From Bolinopsis microptera (Eukaryota > Ctenophora > Tentaculata > Lobata > Bolinopsidae): a stretch of DNA of 64,000 nucleotides. Where the stretch lies: NCBI RefSeq assembly GCF_026151205.1, contig NC_087078.1, positions 11,480,175 through 11,544,174 on the forward strand. Reading direction: 5' to 3'. The position numbers and the translations under genes were made by a program. The notes beneath the pieces were generated by a model. It was not told where the DNA came from, searched no databases, and was given only the letters and a program-made list of their open reading frames with translations. Of this stretch, positions 60,201 to 63,669 are shown in pieces (the first letter of the stretch is position 1; the number at the start of each line of letters is the position of its first letter).

Positions 60201-61542
60201 TTGCTGCAGTCTCTTGTTATGATGCACTTTTCTGTTCTGAAAATAAAAGAGTTAAACTAAAAAACTAAAAATAAATATTTAATCTACAGGTAAAATTTGT
60301 AATCAAAGTTGATGTTGTTTGAATTTCAGTAGCACTCACAATGTGGCGCATAGTCTAGTGGCTAGTGGTAGCCTACTAGTAGCACTCGCAATATGGCGCG
60401 TAGTCTAGTAGCTAGTGGTAGCCCACTAGTAGCACTCACAATGTGGCGCATAGTCTAGTAGCTAGTGGTAGCCCACTAGTAGCACTCACAATGTGGCGCG
60501 TAGTCTAGTGGCTAGTGGTAGCATTAGTAGCATCCTACACGCTAGAGTATAGCCTAAGCTATGGGCGAAGACTATACAACGGTTATCTCGCACTTCACCC
60601 TGCGAAATCCGGCCAGGCCAATTAGCTGTGGTTGGTGCAGGGTCTAGGCCTTGAAGACTGCTAATTAATTTGGGCCTGCTGTGATGGGCTCCTCGTGCAG
60701 ATATACACGAATAATTATTGAACAACTACCTCCTCGCTTACACTTGTGTGAGCTTGGAGAAGTATCATGAGCGAGCGGTGCCAGGTAAATGAATCCCGTG
60801 AATGGAAGATTAGCAATGTTTCGTGAATTAAAATTACAATTAAACATTTTGAATTGAACATTTTGTCAATTTTGAGATACATCATTACGAATTAAAGTGA
60901 TAAAACCTTCTACATTCTGTCCTCAGATTCTTTAGCTGTATTTACTTTAAATTATACAATGGATATAACAGTATAAGTCTATATAGTCATAATAATAATA
61001 TATGATATATAATAGTCATAACTGATTACTCGATTAAGTAAACAGAAAGCGGTAGTTTCCTTATTAAAAGCAACTATCATAGCATTATGCACTGAGTCAG
61101 TTCACATGGAAAGTTGTGCTTACTTATTGACACCGGTTACACACTTGATGGTAATTGATATGATACCAATCAAAAGCAGATCTATTCACAGATACAAACT
61201 GATAAAATATTTTTGCTAAATCCTCTTAATATGATTATTGTATGACTTGCCAGTCACGTTTTCAGCGATATGAAACCATATTTTTCAGAATAACGGCTTT
61301 TTATGTGTATTTTTATGCTAAATACAGTGGATATTTGAAGCAAAAAAGTTACCTTATGTCTTTCAATTTTTGAAAATCATGCAAAAAAAAACCATATTAA
61401 ATGTAACCTTTTTATCGGTGTCTTCCAAAGCCAAGAACACACCAGCCCTGAGTTGGGCCTGTATCTTGCCAAGAAGTCCATTGTTTTCTAGAGTTTGGGT
61501 TACCAGATCCCTTAACTCTGTATCTTCATCTCCAGCTGACAT
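15125..61542 (-). CDS. CEP43: CEP43 (FGFR1OP/FOP) centrosomal protein, nine exons over 46 kb
   Basis: CEP43/FOP is a centriole and centriolar-satellite protein that dimerises through an N-terminal LisH-type motif and acts in microtubule anchoring and ciliogenesis. Exons on the minus strand are 61542-61408, 60236-60182, 56804-56716, 53633-53541, 45464-45288, 44950-44756, 42758-42671, 15486-15356 and 15214-15125. All have GT-AG borders, and the phases agree throughout (0,1,0,0,0,0,1,0). The joined product is 350 aa; the vertebrate protein is about 400. Residues 5-42 (EDTELRDLVTQTLEN..LRAGVFLALE) and 60-92 (LSTKEGLLAAGIVQEFLEFF..PETG) follow vertebrate FOP closely. The middle is low-complexity and acidic. 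The end (YDDDFE at 288-293, final DIDYVEDITF) matches FOP's acidic tail. Intron 7 is 27 kb. I may have missed small middle exons. Confidence 0.88.
15356..15486 (-). CDS. CEP43: CEP43 exon 8 (residues 278-321)
   Basis: A 131-nt exon whose two leading bases complete the codon left by exon 7. KTYDDDFERNTS and SGISDIDDLL match the DDDYVDDFNSTS and acidic stretches near the C-terminus of FOP. Acceptor AATTTTCAG, donor GTGAGC. Confidence 0.82.
15487..16590. other. start of CEP43 intron 7, nothing recognised
   Basis: AT-rich intron sequence without coding potential in the sense frame. The stretch about 16430-16600 is GC-richer and could be a decayed tRNA-derived SINE (minus strand GGTTACGAGTGCTAATCCC loosely resembles a B box), but I would not call it. 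Confidence 0.4.
16607..17220 (+). repeat. long direct repeat R, left copy, interrupted by a hairpin insertion
   Basis: Collinear with 19624-19997 (shared GAATCATGATATTGTTAT, CCTAAGAGGCCTGGCATGTA, GATCCGGCGAGATCAAAT, TGTCTCATGTCTGGTCC), roughly 92-95% alike by eye. About 240 bp at 16747-16986 are absent from the right copy. The two copies enclose the tyrosine-recombinase gene. Confidence 0.85.
16743..16833. repeat. hairpin insertion with 38-bp arms
   Basis: TTTTAGGACTGAATC...ATCACTACCA pairs with its complement at 16796-16833 with two mismatches. Further GATTCAGTCC motifs follow to about 16910. The paralogous repeat at 19766 lacks this segment, which shows it is an insertion. Confidence 0.85.
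17385..17471 (+). repeat. 87-bp direct repeat, left copy, before the recombinase ORF
   Basis: Identical base for base to 19256-19342 (starts GCAAGCGTCTTCTTTGACAT, ends ACGTGACAAAAGTGCG). A second, shorter duplication brackets this copy: CTTGAAATATGAAATATCAT at 17359 and a diverged CTTGAAAAATGAATTATCAT at 17476. Confidence 0.95.
17606..19048 (+). CDS. tyrosine recombinase, Crypton type (DUF3504-like), intact 480 aa
   Basis: A tyrosine (phage-integrase fold) recombinase like those of Crypton DNA transposons, which also gave rise to the C-terminal domains of ZMYM- and QRICH-type host genes. An N-terminal helical region (about 25-130) resembles a SAM-like DNA-binding core, followed by a KKKK linker near 134. 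The catalytic region has arginine 183 (EELRNAR) after a hydrophobic helix, HSLR at 306-309 (HxxR), RH at 331-332, and candidate nucleophile Tyr341 in STYRR. The tail is Ser/Thr-rich with a KPKKAKK-type basic patch near 418. The frame is uninterrupted from ATG to TAA, antisense to CEP43 and inside its intron 7. Identical 87-bp direct repeats on both sides suggest recent mobility. No reverse transcriptase is present, which argues against DIRS or Ngaro. Confidence 0.82.
   Translation: MTSRIVLIEKDELEALRKGRIPENTRKSTQFAVNLYNTWSEEHARLGHRYAPLDCGVPSMMNIMVANFIVEIRRKDGHHYAPESLIIIFHGINRYLVEQDATMNLSLAPEFLTCRQKVDGYIKHLEKEAPPHKKKKAPAVDPGVHRVLWLSGQLGPATPISLVDGLLWLCGWLFALCGKEELRNARYYNFHFEDCVLKEGGPIMNKVTYTENKSKANQGGLHKKNDPRPVQHYENPSNENSFTNLSKFYLSKLPDKADLNKALFFTPKKLENPIHDDVWYTNTPIGINTLNKTVKRITEDIMATNHSLRTSTINTLFDAGVTETDIIKRTRHRSVATLSTYRRDSVDALTTVSEILSAPSETLKTSDVTDEVATTSKASEVLPCPSSTTTAHSTHIIETLKTSRMNTKRKVDKCVSPKKAKKSRLDKELAEALIWLKTSDVSQLVTDFDDFEVEQVQSRWTETVSIDTNTLITLPNQNPA
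19256..19342 (+). repeat. 87-bp direct repeat, right copy, after the recombinase ORF
   Basis: Identical to 17385-17471. It lies 208 bp past the recombinase stop codon. Next to it, TGTCCAATAGCA at 19345 and TGCTCATTGGACA near 19417 form a short inverted pair. Confidence 0.95.
19558..19616. repeat. 59-bp hairpin, MITE-like
   Basis: TTATAGAACTCCTGAC at the left and its exact complement GTCAGGAGTTCTATAA at the right, with a second inner stem GTGCC-TTC-GGCAC. No clear target duplication. Confidence 0.85.
19624..20065 (+). repeat. long direct repeat R, right copy, plus start of a third
   Basis: 19624-19997 repeats 16607-17220 without its insertion. After CCCCTTGGACATATAGATGG the sequence begins again (TAGCTGCATTTTCCGGAACT), a truncated third copy to about 20065. 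The repeat is therefore arranged in tandem, and the recombinase gene interrupts the array. Confidence 0.8.
20066..20705. other. intron sequence, nothing recognised
   Basis: Part of CEP43 intron 7. AT-rich, with no exon-like ORF and no repeat shared within the window. Confidence 0.4.
20706..20806. mobile_element. short MITE, same family as 49190-49365
   Basis: Left end GGGATCGTTCACATAATACG; right end TAATATTATGTGAATGAC is its imperfect complement. The copy at 49190 shares the same termini (GGGATCGTTCACATATTACG). Confidence 0.6.
21076..21150 (+). repeat. dispersed repeat (GATACCATACTC family), copy 1 of 3
   Basis: Contains GGGCATCATTC, CAAAATCGAAAAAT and GATACCATACTCTT, collinear with 28545-28640 and 53000-53110. 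Confidence 0.6.
21497..22120. mobile_element. G-run element 2 with 5-bp target duplication
   Basis: Begins with C and 23 G, ends with about 22 C and GG. TGAGT flanks both sides (21492-21496, 22121-22125). Subterminal CGTACGTGACGT is present near the left end and, inverted, near the right. The inside carries about eight AGTTAGTAC/ACTAAGTG motifs in both orientations separated by GGGTGGGTGGGTC, as in arrays of transposase-binding sites. The ORF across 21488-21760 is low-complexity and not a gene. Inside CEP43 intron 7. Confidence 0.78.
22126..22702. other. intron sequence, nothing recognised
   Basis: Non-coding stretch of CEP43 intron 7 before the candidate plus-strand exon at 22704. Confidence 0.4.
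22704..22822 (+). CDS. possible terminal exon of an unknown nested gene
   Basis: After a good acceptor (TTCCTGTTCCAG) an open frame of 38 codons runs to TAA at 22820-22822 with protein-like content (FSLDYYLSSLGIKLTSEIKD). No family recognised and no upstream partner exon found. It lies antisense inside CEP43 intron 7. It may be chance. Confidence 0.2.
23054..23096. repeat. 43-bp palindrome with single central base
   Basis: Arms of 21 identical bases (TCATCGTTGAGAAGACTATA then T) around one A. It is immediately downstream of TA-rich sequence. Confidence 0.92.
23097..24060. other. intron sequence with short hairpins
   Basis: No gene. Around 23190-23280 there is an imperfect inverted pair (GCCTTCGGCTCTTCGGGTTC against GCCCGAAGAACCGGAGG). 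A TATA-rich run lies near 23800. Confidence 0.4.
24083..24859 (-). pseudogene. ORF1 of a non-LTR (L1-like) retrotransposon, broken by one in-frame stop
   Basis: Encodes a nucleic-acid-binding ORF1-type protein. From ATG 24859 it has a helical N-terminal part, a predicted coiled coil (about residues 45-90, KLEEMKSDMINAQKSV..LQGELLDI), then an RRM-like core beginning SRNVLIFGL. After an in-frame TAA at 24398-24400 the same frame continues with the C-terminal part (KVSFGSSSTVHQVLIKAKEL, then FISPDRSPEEREVHRQLV), as in L1-class ORF1p. Only one nonsense change separates it from an intact frame of about 260 codons. No endonuclease or RT ORF follows. Instead an AATAAA signal appears near 24050, so the copy is ORF1-only or 3'-truncated. 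It lies on the same strand as CEP43, in intron 7. Confidence 0.75.
24880..26390. other. intron sequence, nothing recognised
   Basis: CEP43 intron 7. Contains a short GCTTGTGCTTGTGCTTGTG run near 25415. The overlapping ORFs at 25672-25984 lie on opposite strands and have no support. Confidence 0.4.
26397..26617 (-). repeat. Penelope-like terminal repeat, 3' side (inverted partner of 27088-27312)
   Basis: About 220 bp, closely matching the reverse complement of 27088-27312. In the sense of the GIY-YIG ORF it lies downstream of the stop and contains a hammerhead-like core (minus strand, about 26472-26506): CTGAAGA, a GGCG-TTGA-CGCC hairpin, GAAAATT. Confidence 0.8.
26695..27114 (-). CDS. GIY-YIG endonuclease fragment of a Penelope-like retroelement
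   Basis: Penelope-like elements (PLEs) code for a reverse transcriptase followed by a GIY-YIG endonuclease that nicks target DNA. Only the endonuclease part is here. A Cys/His-rich linker (C13, C16, C25, C29, C36, C39) is followed by VIYKV at 30-34, YIG at 43-45, candidate catalytic Arg54 (DRFAEHRRAV) and Glu107 (TEAYYINLFKP). The motif order and the Cys linker are typical of Penelope and Poseidon-type PLEs. The frame is intact from ATG 27114 but starts inside the inverted arm, so the RT has been removed and the ATG is probably accidental. Located in CEP43 intron 7, same strand. Confidence 0.82.
   Translation of the reverse strand: MVLYITLKPKPNCIICPFITTNHDCKPKCVIYKVTCKLCQELYIGETSRTAHDRFAEHRRAVNRPLTYPDNALAAHYSEFHNNLEPDISFDILEINLYSTIKRKVTEAYYINLFKPSINNKEECEKLKGFLLQHIQRQI
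27088..27312 (+). repeat. Penelope-like terminal repeat, 5' side, inverted
   Basis: Inverted copy of 26397-26617; the pair encloses the endonuclease ORF. On the plus strand it carries the same hammerhead-like core at about 27211-27240, here followed by AATT, C, GC. It ends GATAATATCCAGATATCAGT at the outer edge. Confidence 0.8.
27211..27240 (+). ncRNA. hammerhead-ribozyme-like motif in the PLE terminal repeat
   Basis: CCTGAAGA provides a CUGANGA core. GGCG-UUGA-CGCC forms a 4-bp stem II with a tetraloop, then GAA follows. The next bases AAUU are self-complementary and could form the short stem III shared between two molecules, with C as the cleavage base. Stem I is weak (two GC pairs visible), so activity is doubtful. 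PLE terminal repeats are known to carry minimal hammerheads. An equivalent motif lies on the minus strand at about 26477-26505. Confidence 0.4.
27313..28500. other. intron sequence, nothing recognised
   Basis: CEP43 intron 7, AT-rich. ORFs at 27783-28348 lie on both strands over the same DNA and are not supported. Confidence 0.4.
28545..28640 (+). repeat. dispersed repeat (GATACCATACTC family), copy 2 of 3
   Basis: GGGCAAACTGGGCATCAATT, CAAAATCGAAAAATAAATAT, TCTGATACCATACTCTT. Compare 21076 and 53000. Confidence 0.6.
28641..30761. other. intron sequence, nothing recognised
   Basis: CEP43 intron 7. A short CA run lies near 28830. No exon-like ORF with acceptor and donor found. Confidence 0.4.
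30762..31860. repeat. 16-bp minisatellite, about 65 units in two blocks with duplicated left flank
   Basis: Unit GTCATGATAGTACAGT with three main variants (GTCATG, GTCGTG, GTCATTATAG). Block 1 is 30793-31648 (about 53 units) and block 2 is 31678-31860 (about 11 units). The same unique 31-bp sequence, starting GGTACCAGACCTCATCAGG, precedes each block (30762, 31647), so a segment including the flank was duplicated. ORFs read through the array, because 16 bp is not a multiple of 3, and are artefacts. Confidence 0.95.
31861..36478. other. intron sequence with two small hairpins
   Basis: CEP43 intron 7, no gene seen. An imperfect inverted pair at about 35610-35710 (GTGGTCGATCC against GGATCGACT) and a 36-bp hairpin at 36021-36056 (AACCCGAAAGTT arms) are the only structures noted. 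Confidence 0.4.
36479..36647. mobile_element. 169-bp MITE with about 30-bp terminal inverted repeats
   Basis: Left end GGTCCCTTTTAAATAAACGG then GGCCTCCTTTA; right end TAAAGGAGGCCCCGTTTAGT..GAGGGACC. Four mismatches over 31 bp by eye. No ORF. Confidence 0.8.
37107..37280 (+). repeat. diverged direct repeat, left of the CAGGG element
   Basis: Collinear with 37945-38155 (AAATGAGTTTTGCATTTTTA, CCTCCATTG, TTCTTGGAAATTATTTC). The 37281 element sits between the two copies. Confidence 0.75.
37281..37921. mobile_element. 641-bp element with CAGGGG terminal inverted repeats
   Basis: Left end CA plus a G-run, then CAAAAGTCAGTGTGCAAACG; right end TTTGCACACTGACTTTGGCC..CACCCCCTG is its complement, about 35 bp long. 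CAGGG termini are common in hAT-like elements, but the flanks (TTCTAATA, TTATCTGT) do not give an 8-bp duplication. A 45-bp near-perfect palindrome (37391-37435) lies inside. A fragment of the same family is at 5566. Confidence 0.75.
37945..38155 (+). repeat. diverged direct repeat, right of the CAGGG element
   Basis: Second copy of 37107-37280, carrying an extra short duplication of CCCAAATGAATTATTGCT/CCCAAATGAATTATGGCT. Confidence 0.75.
38156..42670. other. last part of CEP43 intron 7, nothing recognised
   Basis: AT-rich. ORFs at 40673-40900 and 41819-42016 show no family motif and no splice context. No repeat structure found. Confidence 0.4.
42671..42758 (-). CDS. CEP43: CEP43 exon 7 (residues 249-277, codon 278 split)
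   Basis: An 88-nt exon, acceptor CTTTCAG and donor GTAAGT. Charged, probably helical (ECKNLDDKLEKIGI), comparable to the KDLKLISDKIGSLG stretch of FOP. It ends in phase 1 and opens the 27-kb intron. Confidence 0.75.
42759..44755. other. CEP43 intron 6, nothing recognised
   Basis: 2.0 kb of intron. Contains a CA microsatellite at 44592-44617. ORFs at 43548-43959 overlap on opposite strands and are unsupported. Confidence 0.5.
44756..44950 (-). CDS. CEP43: CEP43 exon 6 (residues 184-248) with internal peptide repeats
   Basis: A 195-nt exon, phase 0 on both sides, acceptor GACTTCAG and donor GTTAGT. It contains two short in-frame repeats, PDHVTPDHVT and SEQISEQISEHISEHIS, generated by tandem duplication in the DNA. 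Disordered, and not conserved with vertebrate FOP. Confidence 0.7.
45288..45464 (-). CDS. CEP43: CEP43 exon 5 (residues 125-183)
   Basis: A 177-nt exon, fully open, acceptor AATTTCAG and donor GTACTG. Ser/Asn/Thr-rich linker with NDSMDFLSNRKP, which may correspond to the GDSFFDDPIPKP stretch of FOP. Little conservation; the call rests on splice sites, phase and position. Confidence 0.7.
45465..48475. other. CEP43 intron 4, distal part; one hairpin
   Basis: No gene seen. A hairpin with about 40-bp arms lies at 46413-46523 (TTTGAAATTTCACAGGATTT and its complement). A triple CTTATCTTG run occurs near 48012. Confidence 0.45.
46413..46523. repeat. 111-bp hairpin, arms about 43 bp
   Basis: TTTGAAATTTCACAGGATTT..CTGCGGGTAGAAAAAC at the left pairs with 46481-46523 with one mismatch. 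The loop is AT-rich. MITE-like, no ORF. Confidence 0.85.
48476..48906 (+). CDS. small two-exon gene inside CEP43 intron 4, UBA/CUE-like domain
   Basis: Exon 1 48476-48625 (ATG at 48476 after an in-frame upstream stop; donor GTAACA) and exon 2 48796-48906 (acceptor CATCATCAG; stop TGA) join in phase 0 to an 86-aa protein. Residues 5-46 (GELIAYIKRLGYSEKIAEEV, then LRQRG..SKSELLNYVV) have the LGYS..VL..xG..LL pattern of small three-helix UBA-like domains; the N-terminal domain of Regnase/ZC3H12 proteins is the closest I know. The second exon is basic and disordered (ends KPLWKRKNNK). A second frame over exon 2 stays open past the stop to a donor at about 49008, so the gene may be longer or spliced differently. 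AATAAA occurs at 48957. It runs antisense to CEP43. Confidence 0.55.
48910..49189. other. downstream of the nested gene
   Basis: Contains AATAAA at 48957 and again near 49057, suitable as poly(A) signals for the nested plus-strand gene. Nothing else seen. Confidence 0.4.
49190..49365. mobile_element. 176-bp MITE, same family as 20706
   Basis: Termini GGGATCGTTCACATATTACG and, inverted, TACGTAATAT..AGTGAACGACCC. The interior has two GGGGGAGGGAGGGGG-like runs. No ORF. Confidence 0.7.
49366..50891. other. intron sequence, one unsupported ORF
   Basis: CEP43 intron 4. A plus-strand frame at 50641-50835 (no ATG at its start) has protein-like composition (VDIFGHRMTKQAYFKHSFLN) but no family, acceptor or donor that I trust. 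Confidence 0.35.
50892..51472. mobile_element. 581-bp foldback element
   Basis: The two halves are inverted copies throughout: TTAAGGGGGCAGGGGGGGTC at the left against CACCCCCCTGCCCCCTCAA at the right; GCCGAAATTATTGCCGGT against its complement at about 51331; and a tight central stem at 51030-51178 (CAAAATTTTGAGATAGGCCT). Arms are imperfect and the right side carries extra sequence at 51180-51300. No ORF and no certain target duplication. Confidence 0.8.
51473..53516. other. intron sequence; one hairpin and one dispersed repeat
   Basis: CEP43 intron 4 near exon 4. A 20-bp-arm hairpin lies at 52551-52598 (AGTTTAGCGAGGTACCAACA) and a repeat copy at 53000-53110. No gene. Confidence 0.4.
53000..53110 (+). 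repeat. dispersed repeat (GATACCATACTC family), copy 3 of 3
   Basis: GGGCGAAATGGGCAT, CAAAATCGAAAAGTAAAT, CTGATACCATGCTCT, in the same order as at 21076 and 28545. A diverged further unit may follow near 53205. Confidence 0.6.
53515..53540. repeat. CA/GT microsatellite abutting the CEP43 exon 4 donor
   Basis: On the minus strand the donor reads GTGGGTGTGTGTGTGTGTGT, so the repeat begins six bases into intron 4. GT tracts at this position can act as U1- or CELF-type splicing modifiers. Confidence 0.9.
53541..53633 (-). CDS. CEP43: CEP43 exon 4 (residues 94-124)
   Basis: A 93-nt exon, phase 0 on both sides, acceptor ATATCCAG. YEGRPTLERQ..LPLIAAIIKQ aligns with LEGRENLARDL..PLLLEVIRR of vertebrate FOP. 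Its donor is GTGGGTGTGTGTG, running straight into a GT microsatellite. Confidence 0.85.
53747..54773. mobile_element. G-run element 3 with 5-bp target duplication
   Basis: Begins with 17 G then TGACATGTCCGCCAATGTCC; ends with the inverse GGACATAGACGGACGTGGCA and 23 C. TTATT flanks both sides (53742-53746, 54774-54778). GTCCTGTCC..GGATTCTACGAGACAAGC occurs near both ends in the same orientation. The interior has ATTTTCGGCTAATAATGAAC in two direct copies and one inverted copy (53915, 54172, about 54280), and internal G/C runs near 54361-54391. No transposase. In CEP43 intron 3. Confidence 0.78.
54779..56239. other. CEP43 intron 3, nothing recognised
   Basis: AT-rich intron between the G-run element and the hAT MITE. 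The ORF at 55180-55419 has no support. Confidence 0.45.
56248..56535. mobile_element. 288-bp non-autonomous hAT element with perfect 8-bp target duplication
   Basis: Terminal inverted repeats CAGTGGCGTAACG and CGTTACGCCACTG. AACCTGTC is duplicated at 56240-56247 and 56536-56543. Eight-base duplications and CAGTGGCGTA termini are diagnostic of hAT transposons. The interior has GGGGGCGCC repeats and no ORF. It lies in CEP43 intron 3, 180 bp from exon 3. Confidence 0.92.
56716..56804 (-). CDS. CEP43: CEP43 exon 3 (residues 64-93), LisH-type region
   Basis: An 89-nt exon, acceptor CAACTTCAG and donor GTAAGA. It encodes GLLAAGIVQEFLEFFQLDYT and then GAVFEPETGM, the best conserved piece of the gene and the core of the dimerising LisH-like fold. 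Confidence 0.9.
57035..58358 (+). repeat. left arm of the 3-kb inverted repeat in CEP43 intron 2
   Basis: About 1.32 kb, near-identical to the reverse complement of 58701-60061. Compared with the right arm it lacks three blocks of 29, 5 and 3 bp (near 57920-57980). Inside are two diverged tandem units of about 345 bp (57153-57499, 57500-57854), each with TCAGCTTCTGAAGGTCTTAG. The 73-codon ORF at 57147 is mirrored in the other arm and has no family. Confidence 0.95.
58359..58700. other. unique spacer of the 3-kb inverted repeat
   Basis: About 340 bp between the arms. It holds two copies of GAGGTTGCTAGAAA (58551, 58636) and no ORF. It would form the loop of a transcript hairpin. Confidence 0.85.
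58701..60061 (-). repeat. right arm of the 3-kb inverted repeat
   Basis: About 1.36 kb and complete relative to the left arm. It ends at CTACTGGAGTAG, which is itself nearly palindromic. No target duplication found at the outer edges (GGACGA left, ACAGGA right). Confidence 0.95.
60182..60236 (-). CDS. CEP43: CEP43 exon 2 (residues 46-63, codon 64 split)
   Basis: A 55-nt exon, acceptor TTTTCAG and donor GTAAAA, encoding NRKVHHNKRLQQFLSTKE. It matches the ESLKKFLNTKDG segment of FOP in position and in its phase-1 end. Confidence 0.85.
60331..60530. repeat. 50-bp tandem repeat, 4 copies
   Basis: Unit starts AGCACTCACAATGTGGCGC and contains TAGTCTAGTGGCTAGTGGTA. Four copies with few differences, in CEP43 intron 1, about 95 bp from exon 2. 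Confidence 0.95.
60531..61407. other. CEP43 intron 1, remainder
   Basis: AT-rich, no further feature. The overlapping ORFs at 60486-60847 are unsupported. Confidence 0.5.
61408..61542 (-). CDS. CEP43: CEP43 exon 1 (residues 1-45)
   Basis: Starts at ATG 61542 (MSAGDEDTELRDLV), chosen because it aligns with the FOP N-terminus; an open frame extends a little further upstream without homology. It ends AAG before the donor GTTACA, phase 0. It holds the first helix pair of the FOP N-terminal domain. Confidence 0.88.
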
Positions 61543-61934
61543 TTTCTTACCTAGGATAATTAAAAAGTGAAAAGGTTCCAATTATAAGTTCTTAAGGTCT
61601 TAAATTTGCTTATTCTATAAGAATATTGATAAAGTGATAAGTTGAATAATAAATTCCAATATTTGTATCATGCAACGAAATCCATCTGTATCCATACAGA
61701 TAAGGTAAATCATATTACAAATATGGCTTTGTGAAATTTGGATGAATAAAACGATCAGTTTACTAACTCAAACAATATGATTTAAGACAATCAATATTCG
61801 ATGGAATTAATTAATGGATGAGTTAGACAATTATATATCGAATTCCTTGCAATTTTAGAGTTTCTGTCCGGTGTGAGTCCTCATATATGCGCTGTGAACC
61901 GACCTTCCTGAGCACTAGAATACGAACGTTGGTT
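61543..61934. promoter_or_regulatory. CEP43 upstream region and zinc-finger relic
   Basis: Only about 390 bp separate the CEP43 start codon from the stop of the upstream zinc-finger gene on the same strand, so the CEP43 promoter and 5' UTR should be here. No TATA box is evident at a convincing distance. Bases 61860-61934 are a decayed finger of the neighbouring gene. Confidence 0.35.
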
Positions 61935-61937
61935 TCA
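61860..61937 (-). pseudogene. relic of a twelfth finger beyond the stop codon
   Basis: In frame after the TGA come RSYSSAQEGRFTAHI, another stop, and a worn HTGE-type linker. The order matches the finger consensus, so the array was once longer. The TGA probably arose from a cysteine codon (TGC or TGT). Confidence 0.75.
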
Positions 61938-63080
61938 CTTGAAGGGTTTCTTTCCCGTGTGAGTCGTCATATGTTTCTTGAGATCACCTTTCTGAGCACT
62001 ACAATATGAACATTCCTTACACTTGAAGGGTTTCTCTCCTGTGTGAGTACGTTGGTGATTAATAAGACTTGATCTAACAGAGCAAGTATATGAACATTCC
62101 TTACACTTGTAGGGTTTCTCTCCCGTGTGAATACGTTGGTGTGTAACAAGACTTGATCTAACAGAGCAAGTGTATGAACATTCCTTACAATTGTAAGGTT
62201 TCTCTCCCGTGTGAATACGTTGGTGTGTAACAAGAGTTGATTTAACAGAGCAAGTATATGAACATTCCATACACTTGTAGGGTTTCTCTCCTGTGTGAGT
62301 CCTCATATGTTTCTCTAGACTACCTTTCCGAGCACTACAATACGAACATTGACTGCACTTGTAGGGTTTCTCTCCTGAGTGAGTACGTTGGTGTCTGATG
62401 AGATTTGATTTAATTGAGCAAGTATATGAGCATTCGTTGCACTTGAAGAGTTTCTCTCCTGAGTGAGTCCTCATATGTTTCTCTAGATCACCTTTCCGAG
62501 CACTACAATATGAACATTCATTACACTTGTAGGGTTTAGCTCCCTTGTGAATACGTTGGTGTATGATAAGCTTTGATTTATCAGAGCAAGTATATGAACA
62601 TTCCATACACTTGTAGGGTTTCTCTCCCGTGTGAGCACGTTGGTGTCTGATTAGCTTTGATTTATCTGAGCGAGTATATGAACATTCCTTGCTCTTGTAG
62701 GGTTTCTCTCCCGTGTGAATACGTAAATGTTTCACAAGATCACTGTTCTCAGTACAGGTATAAGAACAATCGTCACATTTAAAAGCTTTCCCAACAGGAG
62801 AAGTATTTTCTTTGCCCAACCTGACTAATGATGGTAATGAATTTAACAAGACATTTCTAGTAGACATATCATTGATTGTTTCACCATGATGTTCTCTGAT
62901 ATGTTCTACAAAGAACTCATCATAAAGGAAGTGAGCTTGACATTGCGGACAAATGAAACCATGTGAAACTCCAGTCACCTCCTCCTGTTCAGTTTTTATT
63001 TCCTTTTTGATGGGAATTAATGTTATGTTACTCTTTTCTTTATCAGCAGCTGTTGAGGATCTTTTACTCCGTGTTAACAT
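61935..63080 (-). CDS. C2H2 zinc-finger protein, single exon, 381 aa, 11 fingers
   Basis: A nuclear DNA-binding protein of the Kruppel-like TGEKPY-linker type. From ATG 63080 the N-terminus is basic, then has two SUMO-type sites (IKKE at 24-27, IKTE at 28-31). An isolated finger at 43-65 (CPQC..H..HH) is followed by ten fingers from about 100 to the stop, joined by HTGEKPY linkers. Finger 3 lacks its first cysteine (YKSKEC) and finger 4 has the linker HKGAKPY. Two finger types are interspersed: ECSYTCSxKSxLxxHQRTH and ECSYCSARKGxLEKHMRTH. The frame ends FK-TGA where a cysteine codon is expected, and finger-like sequence continues to about 61860. Probably a member of a local tandem cluster with 63670-64000. 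DNA target unknown. Confidence 0.9.
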   Translation of the reverse strand: MLTRSKRSSTAADKEKSNITLIPIKKEIKTEQEEVTGVSHGFICPQCQAHFLYDEFFVEHIREHHGETINDMSTRNVLLNSLPSLVRLGKENTSPVGKAFKCDDCSYTCTENSDLVKHLRIHTGEKPYKSKECSYTRSDKSKLIRHQRAHTGEKPYKCMECSYTCSDKSKLIIHQRIHKGAKPYKCNECSYCSARKGDLEKHMRTHSGEKLFKCNECSYTCSIKSNLIRHQRTHSGEKPYKCSQCSYCSARKGSLEKHMRTHTGEKPYKCMECSYTCSVKSTLVTHQRIHTGEKPYNCKECSYTCSVRSSLVTHQRIHTGEKPYKCKECSYTCSVRSSLINHQRTHTGEKPFKCKECSYCSAQKGDLKKHMTTHTGKKPFK

Positions 63081-63482
63081 GACAAACGTTCCTGCATTAA
63101 TAACTGATTAATGAAATCAAAATACACAAACTTTCCAAATTCAAATATCTACATATTTAATTACCAGTGGGTATAAATAAATGGAATATTATTTAAATAT
63201 AATATTTAGACCACGCTTAGAAATCCATATTCTATCAGTACCACGAGCTATAATGCAGTTAATAAATGTCATATCAGAGTCATATTATAAAAATAACAAA
63301 TAATATAGATTGTGGAAAAACATTAAATTTACTAATTTCTACTATTGAGACAAGACAAAATCAGTGGGATTCAATTAATGGTTAGATATATATCAAATAT
63401 TAAGTTTAATTTCACATTTATTTGGTCAACAGACTGCAAAATTCTTATATCTAAATCAGAAAAATTCATTTCAAACCTAGCT
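63081..63482. other. intergenic between zinc-finger genes
   Basis: AT-rich, no ORF. It should contain the promoter of the 61935-63080 gene. Confidence 0.45.
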
Positions 63483-63559
63483 CTAAAAATGTGTGGAGAT
63501 TATTTCTAGATAATAAATGTAATCATTGATCATACCTCGTAGGTAAACTAATAATATAA

Positions 63560-63669
63560 AATTGGAAGTAAACTGACATTCTCTACCAGTGAATACACTG
63601 GTATGGTGTCTAATAAAGAGTGACTGATCAGAATAAGTATACAGTTGTATGACAACATTCCTGGCAATT
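63560..63669 (-). pseudogene. decayed finger after the stop of the edge zinc-finger gene
   Basis: After the TAA at 63670-63672 the same frame reads NCQECCHTTVYLF, then stops, with traces of a further linker (TPYQC). The CxxC spacing and position show a former finger. Confidence 0.55.
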
